A stretch of DNA of 64,000 bases, from contig CM043790.1 of NCBI GenBank assembly GCA_023974075.1, positions 4,210,023 through 4,274,022 of the forward strand, read 5' to 3'. Within the stretch, counting starts at the first letter, position 1. The number at the start of each line of letters is the position of its first letter. Origin of the DNA: Chaenocephalus aceratus. Its lineage: Eukaryota > Chordata > Actinopteri > Perciformes > Channichthyidae. Position numbers and translations under genes: made by a program. Positions 57,316-64,000 of the stretch are shown here, one piece after another. The notes under the pieces were generated by a model, which worked only from the letters and a program-made list of their open reading frames with translations, had not been told where the DNA came from and did no database searches.

Positions 57316-58439
57316 ATTACAAATATTACACACCAGAAAACACAGAAATATCCATGAAATAAACATACAGTAGGCTATAAACAATTAAAGGGAAAATTGG
57401 GAAGGCATTACAAATGTAAATATATTTTAAATAATAAAACAATCCACCAACACAGGTATCTACAGGAGAAGAGGGAATTCTCTCCACAAAATATGAATGC
57501 CCACGTGGAGAATGGAAATGCAGTCATGCGGCTGCATTAGCCATCTTTGCCATCCACAATTTCAGCTGCACTGACACCCCCTGTCAGTGGAAGAAGCCAA
57601 AGGCAGCTAAACGTACACATTCAGTGGAGGAGCTATTTCCTCCAACCAATAAGTCATTCAACCCGCTGACAAGAGAGCCCACCTCCGAAGATCGTGACTG
57701 GCTGAGGGACAGACTCGGGGGCAGGTTCTCAGGAATTTCTTGGCTTCTCTCCCCGAGCCAGAAGAGGAAAACTCCAGCTTGGAAACACTTACTGTTCCTG
57801 AAATTCTCAAATCTGTTGGGCATCAGGGACGTGAGGCAATTGTGGCAAGCATGGCATTGTCTGAGGAGCAACAGAGGGCAATTCAGATGGCTACCACTGG
57901 TCAGAGAATCAACCCAAACTGGCATTTGTTCAGGAAAGGAAGGTTGACTGCCAGCAACTTTGGAGCTGTCCTGAGGACAAAGCGTGTGACTGCTTCCCTT
58001 ATTGCCAGGGTCCTAGGGCAACAACAGGCCCTTGATGGTGTTTTGTCTGTACAGTGGGGGACTATGAATGAATGTGAGGGCGTCAGGGCATTCACCACTG
58101 CAACCCATGAGTCAGGTTTGTGGCTCTCCCAATCAGGATTGTTGGGGGCATCTCCAGATGGTCTGGTAGGATCTTCCGCTGTGCTGGAGGTAAAGTGTCC
58201 CTACGGAGCCAGGGAAATCACAATTAGTGAAGCATTGCAAATCAAGGGCTTCTGTGTCAGTAAGAAGGGAGAAACATTCAGCCTGCATGAGGAGCATCCT
58301 TACTGTCACCAAGTGCAAGGTCAGCTTCACCTCACTGCAAGAAAGAAGAAGAAATTAAAAAATTGTGAATCGTTTTTAATTTACATTTACTCGCCTTTGC
58401 AATGTTGTGGTTGTTAGAGTGTTAGGTTTCCTGTCAGCT

Positions 58440-60100
58440 CGTCTGTTGGGAAGATATCAAATATTAGTTTCATGGAAGTCACACCGTCACATATAAGAGC
58501 ATTAAGACATACAGTGTGAAGAAAACTTCTGTTTAGCAATGTGATGAAAGAATGGAAAACTTTTCAGATCCTTCCTTTTATCAATTTATTGATAACCAAT
58601 TAACATTAGTCTAAGAATATTTCAGTCACTACTTAAATCAAATAAAACGTCCTCAGAGTTGTGTGGGTTCCCATTACATTAATTACATCAAAAGCAGAAT
58701 AAGATTGAAACATTCAATCACAATGGTTGATACAGACAACCACAATAGAAAAATCATCTCTCTTCAGTGTTTGATTTATTTTGTCAAAAAGCACAATAAT
58801 AACACACATGCAATACAAAAATATAATAGTAAAATATATGTTTCAAAAACAAGATATTTTATCATTTATCACTCAGTTAATCTCATTCATCAAACACAAA
58901 TTCAAAATCAGCTTACATCTTAAAGATTTACTTCAAGGCAATTACTTATTAAAACACAATTAGAATTTAGGATTATAAGAAATCCAATTGAGGTATAAAA
59001 TCAGAATCATGAGAGATCCAGTTAAGATTCCCAGTTAAGGTATAAATTCACAGTGATGAATCGATCAATCTGTAATCTGTAAAGGTACAGTGTCCTCAAT
59101 CTTTAACATTACATTACGTTTACTTCAGTATGCTTAATTCAAGAGTAAGGCACTTTACTACATACATTTTATTCAAATACATTTGTTCAAAATCTGAAAA
59201 GGAAAAGTCAGACATTTTATTGTAACAACCTGAGGAAGGAAAAATCAAAAACATCTGTTCTTTATTCAAGGAAAAATCAAAACATCTATTCGTTTGAAAC
59301 CGTCAGGCAGGTACTTTTTTTATTTACTGTATCAACAATGAGAGACTAAACCCTCGTACTGTAAAGGTTGCTCAGAGTCTATGGGTAGGAAAAGGTGTAC
59401 CAATCCTCAGCCTCATCGCTAATTCTGGATGCTATGTCCAGCTCACTAAACCAGCTTTCGTGAAAGGAATTGGGCAAAACATAGGAGAATGCATAGATTC
59501 TGGCATATTTTGGCACCGCCAACAGTTGCTAATATTGCGTTCATGTGCGTAGTCTAACATTAAACTTGCTGCAGAATTAGTTTTAGTTTGTTTAAAAGGA
59601 GTGATTAAGGCCTTTTTGAAAAATCTACATCACCTGCTGAGTATTTAAGTGGAGTGGATAGAACATTTGTTTTTATATCTAAATGTAGCATGCAGTAGCA
59701 CCTGTATTGGGAACCTGGTAATCTGGTTTCCTCGTTGTACATTTTACCTGGTAATGATTAAGGATAGTAACATTGTCTGTTATAATATTAGAAATATCTT
59801 ATTGTTCAATACCTTATAAATCTGAAAATATCAATTAATTTATTTAGTTTAGTGTGAAAGTGTAATCTGATCTGACAAAATATATTTGTCACCACTATTT
59901 ATCACATATCTGTTCATCGGAAATATAAAAACAATCATTCATTGTACATCTGTAATCATCTGGTCATTCAATTCAAATGTTATCTTTGTACAAGAGCTAG
60001 AAAAAACATGTCGACCTGACTCGTTCTCCTCCTTTCTTTATGACACAGAATGTCTGGTGTGTGAAGGCATCCCGATACTGTAGATTAGCACTGAGGTGCT
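58440..60100. other. Gene-free stretch
   Basis: A/T-rich DNA without a convincing frame, RNA gene or recognisable repeat apart from short A/T-rich tracts. Frames of 60-86 codons at 58663-58963 are A/T-rich and look random. Confidence 0.5.
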
Positions 60101-60107
60101 GATTGGC

Positions 60108-60401
60108 TCAAAACTCTTCTTCACCAGAGCGCCATATTTCAAACCCCCCCAATTGCTCTGCTTTTTGTGGCTCATTCAGTGAGCACTTTATGATCTCCCA
60201 GTGAAACAGAGGCTCATCTGCCTGTATTCCTTCTGCTATCTGCTTGAGAGCAGAGCCTATTCCAAGTAGCACATCCAGATGCCCCGCCCCGTGATGGAAG
60301 ATGTTTAGGAAGAAATCTTCCCCTCCAAAAAACATGGAGCCTCTGAAGCCATCGCTCGTCCTGCAGAGTTGTCTGAGCAGAAAGATGAAGAAGCATCCCA
60401 T
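60108..60401 (-). other. Open frame of 97 codons, unrecognised
   Basis: Minus-strand frame with FFGGEDFFLNIFHHGAGHLD, LLGIGSALKQIAEGI and EPLFHWEIIKCSLNEPQKAE. Its composition is more protein-like than other frames nearby (balanced charges, hydrophobic spacing), but I recognise no domain. It has no good splice sites at either end and a stop follows. It could be an exon, a retroelement fragment or chance. Confidence 0.15.
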
Positions 60402-60419
60402 CCCATCAGAAAGTTGAAG

Positions 60420-62290
60420 ATTAGAATCCTCTCATCTCGAAAGACCTCGTGCCTCCTTGCCCGTGGTTGGGGGTGCCCTCTGCAGCCGGAGAGTGTGATC
60501 CTCTCTCTCTGACCCTTGGCCTTCAGAGCTGTCCTAGTTATTGGGTTAACACTTTATAGAGATGTTTTCCTGAGTGCAGACAACTCAAGGTAATGGATTA
60601 GCCCATTATCATTCAATTACAAAAATAGGATAAGCCCCTCAGAATTATTTGGGAGCCTGCACATGCACATGCATAAACGTAAGGTTTGTGTTAGTCATTT
60701 AACATGCAAGAATCATATACTCATCAGTCCAAAGCAGAGAAATGTTATTTTAAGTTAAATGTGAGCTAGTCCCTGTGGATATAACCCTTTCTCAATGATT
60801 CTAAATGTTATATTAATTCACCATTTACCGTTTGATAAAAGATTAGTTTATCAGGCGTACATTTCCTCTTCCATAAAACATAGGTTTGAGAAATGAATGT
60901 TTCAATATGAGATCAATTACTCAAATATAATTGACTCTCCCCTCCCTTTTCTTACATATGTCACATAATGTAATAACAACGTAGGAGTCTATTTAAACAT
61001 GGTACGTCTATAAGCTATTAATCGAGAAAACTCAGTATCAGCACGCAACTTGCAAATAACTCTTCTCTCTTTCCTATCCCTCTCTTATCCTCATCTCTCA
61101 ATTCTCTCTTCCACATCCCTCTCTCATCCTCATCTCCCATCTCTTTCACATCTCTCTCTATTCTCTCTTACTTCAGTTAGATATGAAATAAAACATACGA
61201 GTCCATGTAAGCATGGTAGAGGTCATAATCCATCCCTCGAGAAAACTCAGTATCAGCTGTGCGCAACTAACAAAAACAATTGTGAGAAACATATAGTATG
61301 CAGGAAATGCACACCTTTGTTGAAAAAACAAAGCATCTCTGATTTGGGAGGAAAAGCTTCAACCCTCTTAACATCTGAGTTACCACTGAAGGAGGATGAA
61401 TGATAGTGGGCGTCTGAAGGTGTCTTTACTGAGAAATGTCAAACAAATTCAAAACCTTACATTTGAAAACAGGTTTGCATTCCTCCACTTAAGGTGACGT
61501 TAAAAACAAACTATTTTGATATAGAATCTATAAATTGAATCGTTAGAGCAGAACAGAATGGTTGTATTTTTAGCCTAAGCTCCGTGCAGCCTCTAGTTTC
61601 ACCAGGTGGAAACATGGTACCCTTCACATTCCAACAGAAACTGAACAGGCAGATTAGAAGGATTTATTTCTTTGGAAATGTTATTTTAAATACAATTAAA
61701 TCAAGTTAGTTTGGTAAAACTAATGTAACAAACAAAAAATGTAAAAAATTATATTTTTAAATTTTTTTTTTTTTTAATGTTTTCAAATATTATTTTTTAG
61801 AATATCTTAGGCCCTCACAGAGGGCCTAGAGGGCCCTGACGGCTCGCCACTGCTCATGGGTAAGTACTGTCAATAGTGAAGATTGTTTTACATTGATTTA
61901 ATAATCACTGTGTTTATCAAATCCCATCAAAATGAATCAGCACACTTTTCAGTTCACATACTGTATCATTTCAGAAAATGACTTGCAGAACCTCGACACC
62001 GGTGCTCACTATTAGCACATGCATGATCTGTTGCTGTTGTGTTCCCCTGGTGAGTCAGTGTGTGTCATCATCTGCTCCTGAAGACCCTCTAGAAATACCA
62101 CTGAGGGAGTTTGGACGACTTTTCTTGGTCTCTTTATTACTGTGTCCCATCAAAAGAACAAAAAGAAGTTCCACCATGAGTGTCACCCGAGCGCAGGAAA
62201 AGGGGGCAGTAATTGGGGAGGAAGCCATTGTCGTCGTTCCCCCTATGGTGTTTTGGCTGGTGGGATCCCAAGATGATCTCTAGTCATCAG
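60420..62290. other. Gene-poor stretch with a pyrimidine tract and a hAT-like end
   Basis: A CTCTCT-rich tract lies at 61060-61170. At about 61833-61853 GGCCCTGACGGCTCGCCACTG resembles the right end of a fish hAT family (inverse CAGTGGCGAGCCGT), and the matching GTGGCGAGCCGTGA at 46212 may be another partial end. No gene was recognised. Confidence 0.4.
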
Positions 62291-62294
62291 ATCA

Positions 62295-62890
62295 AATCAA
62301 GTTTTATTTATATAGCACATTTATAAACGATTTTTGGTCGAGCCAAAGTGCTGTACATATAATAAAAATAGCCTACAGTCGAGACACTTTACAGCAAATA
62401 CAACAGCACAGATTGTTCAGAATATCAGTATGAGAAAAATGACACCATCTATCCTTAGACCCTCACATCGTACAAGGAAACACTTCCAGAGAAAACCCAC
62501 AGTTTAAAGGGGAACTTGGGAGAAACCTCAGGGAGAGCAGCAGAGGAGGGATCCCTCTCCAGGACGGACAGACGTGCAATAGATGCCGTGTGTAAATCGA
62601 AGAGATAATACATTTTACAGCATATAGACCGAATGTTAGGAAATGCATGTGTCTGTAATAAGAAGATGAATCCACGAGGATGTCAGCTACAATCCTGTGG
62701 AAGCCATCAGGAAGCAGCATGACGAAACCCAAGGCAGGACCGCAGAGACAGGTTCAGCCACGACCCGAAGTCCACGACTTAATCCAGAAATCAAGATAGA
62801 GGATCCAAGACACAGGACTACAGCAAGAGGATCAGCCTCGACTCCGGATCCCGGGGTAGATATAGATACAAAACAGGAAAAAAGATTTGG
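62295..62890 (+). repeat. Dispersed repeat copy (long), related to 18355-18745
   Basis: CAAATCAAGTTTTATTTATA tail, then CTATCCTTAGACCCTCACAT, GGGAGAAACCTCAGGGAGAG, CAGGACGGACAGACGTGCAA and AATGCATGTGTCTGTAATAA, all matching the 18.4-kb copy in order. It extends further with GACAGGTTCAGCCACGACCC and GATCAGCCTCGACTCCGGAT. No coding region. Confidence 0.75.
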
Positions 62891-63184
62891 CTGGGTTAAT
62901 CGGAACAAGAGAATACACAGACAGAGAGGGAAAAGGTCATTGGATAACAGTTATTCTTGATAACCCTCTAGAAAGATCTCATGAACTTCCCCACTCAATC
63001 TATCAAGACCCGAGCAGTTCTATTAAATATAGGATAAGAAAATCACCATATATAAACAATATATTTCATTTTATTCATCGTGCTTTGTCTCTCATATTTG
63101 ATGGTTATGTTTACTTGCAGTCTCTAAAGCTGTTGTCTTATGTTCCGCTTGTTGACTGCTCAACCTAAAAAATTATATGTTATA

Positions 63185-63720
63185 AGTCAGCGATCGAAAA
63201 ATTACTTTTAATTTAAGTAAAGTATACCACTTTTAAAAAAATATTCTGTTATAAGTAAATGTCCTGCATACAAAATCTTACTTAAGTAAAAGTAAAAAAA
63301 TTTCAGCATAAAAATATACTTTAAGTACCAAAAAGCAAAAGTACCTTTACATCATATATATGAAATTACTGCATTATATTTAATGATGCATTAATGTGTT
63401 CATCACAGCTGGTAAAGGTGGAGCTCATTTGAATTACTTTATATATTGCTGCTTGATATTTGAACCAGTAATTATATGACAATGTTTCTTTATTAGTGGT
63501 TTATATTTGGTTTTAGCTAATAATCTGCATCTGTAAAGTAACTTATAACTAAGGCTGTTAAATACATGTAAAGGACTACAATTACAATATTGGCTTTTTC
63601 AAATGAAGTGGAGTTAAAGTATACTGTACAGTAGTATACAATCAAAGTACAAGTTCCTCGAAGTTCACTTGAGTAAATTAACTTTATTACATTCCCCCCC
63701 CAGTGGTCGTAGTGCAATAC
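63185..63720. mobile_element. Degenerate hAT-like repeat rich in AAGTAAAAGTAC
   Basis: AAAAATTACTTTTAATTTAAGTAAAG, TACTTAAGTAAAAGTAAAAA and CACTTGAGTAAATTAACTTT are typical of a fish hAT family whose ends carry AGTAAAAGTAC-type repeats. Ends and target duplication could not be defined. Confidence 0.45.
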
Positions 63721-64000
63721 ACAGAAACAAATATTTATTTCATTTCAAGTGTGTTGCAGTCAAAGCTGGAAACTAAACCCTAAAGACCAAACGTTGTCCA
63801 TCCTGCAGACGATGGCGTCATGCTGGACTAACGAGGCGACTCCCCCCTCAAACTCTGCTCTCATCAAACTTTTCAACATTCTGATGCTTTGTTTTCACGA
63901 ACTGTAAATAAATACTCAGTCTCATGAGGCTTGTGTGTATATGTATGGGTGTATACGAACACTGGCAGAAGGACTTGTACACAGCAGCAGGATTACCACC

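Larger units (their letters stand above)
55611..58417 (+). pseudogene. SWIM zinc finger - YqaJ nuclease protein, copy B (one frame break, 3'-truncated)
   Basis: Exon 1 is 55611-55737 (127 nt, phase 1, before GTGAGT): MAVSIISLISFYKDGHVKQC then EGVLTSVVRASMRDKVYSV. Exon 2 starts at 57466 after TCTACAG, in matching phase. Its SWIM finger reads YEC-PRGEW-KCSH, with tyrosine in place of the first cysteine. A C-run at 57751-57754 appears one base short, so the frame changes between WLLSP and EPEEEN; this is a possible sequence error. Then come HLFRKGRLTASNFGAVL, GASPDGLVG and LEVKCPYG of the YqaJ nuclease, and YCHQVQGQLHLTA. The end after LTA is a lysine-rich run and a stop at 58417, about 45 residues shorter than copy A. 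The 1.73-kb intron hosts an L2 LINE. Confidence 0.72.

Noticed and set aside
61050..61403. 117-codon serine- and leucine-rich frame
   Set aside because: It is generated by a CTCTCT-rich tract; no supporting signals.
1..64000. CRISPR arrays, tRNA or rRNA genes and bacterial-type operons
   Set aside because: None is present; the repeats are eukaryotic transposons and satellites and the genome is clearly vertebrate.

Overview
This window is vertebrate genomic DNA, most probably from a percomorph teleost. The signs are a single-exon Foxl1 transcription factor of fish type, sparse coding capacity, many GT/AC and TCC microsatellites, and a dense layer of fish-type mobile elements: a DIRS tyrosine-recombinase retroelement, L2/CR1-like LINEs, hAT elements with 8-bp target duplications, a retroviral provirus and a related solo LTR, and common dispersed LINE/SINE tails. 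No rRNA, tRNA, CRISPR array or operon was seen. The one clear host gene is foxl1 (38956-40089, +). It sits alone between two gene-poor stretches of several kb, as expected of a developmental regulator. Layout: 1-11945 is the 3' part of an old endogenous retrovirus ending in an LTR. It was opened by a defective DIRS element (1139-6163), and a 2.27-kb block is present twice in tandem (5229-7499 and 7500-9773). The two copies differ almost only by one-base homopolymer indels, so the duplication may be an assembly artefact. 12.1-16.98 kb holds a MITE, a GC-rich minisatellite split by an LTR-bearing insertion, and a hAT element with a perfect 8-bp duplication. 18.3-26.2 kb holds LINE and SINE tails, a solo LTR with a 4-bp duplication, and a direct duplication. 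26.2-31.1 kb is a nearly full-length but frameshifted LINE on the minus strand with endonuclease and reverse transcriptase. Its N-terminal ORF carries a 2A-like motif and is split by a 1,087-bp hAT element. 32.5-33.4 kb is a higher-order tandem repeat. 33.6-34.9 kb is a short spliced BED-finger gene derived from a transposon. 40.5-43.8 kb, just downstream of foxl1, is a foldback element with arms of about 480 bp and a nested hAT. The most unusual part is 46.2-58.4 kb. It contains a putative spliced non-coding transcript, two THAP-domain first exons placed head to head 313 bp apart (the rightward one has an in-phase second exon), a 2,756-bp element with long inverted ends and a 7-bp target duplication, and two two-exon genes placed head to head. 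Each of the two encodes a SWIM zinc finger followed by a YqaJ-type PD-(D/E)xK nuclease domain. Both SWIM-YqaJ copies carry one frame break. The intron of the rightward copy is occupied by an L2 LINE that itself contains a small MITE. THAP proteins together with YqaJ nucleases suggest the remains of a mobile or recently domesticated THAP/YqaJ system; this is inference.
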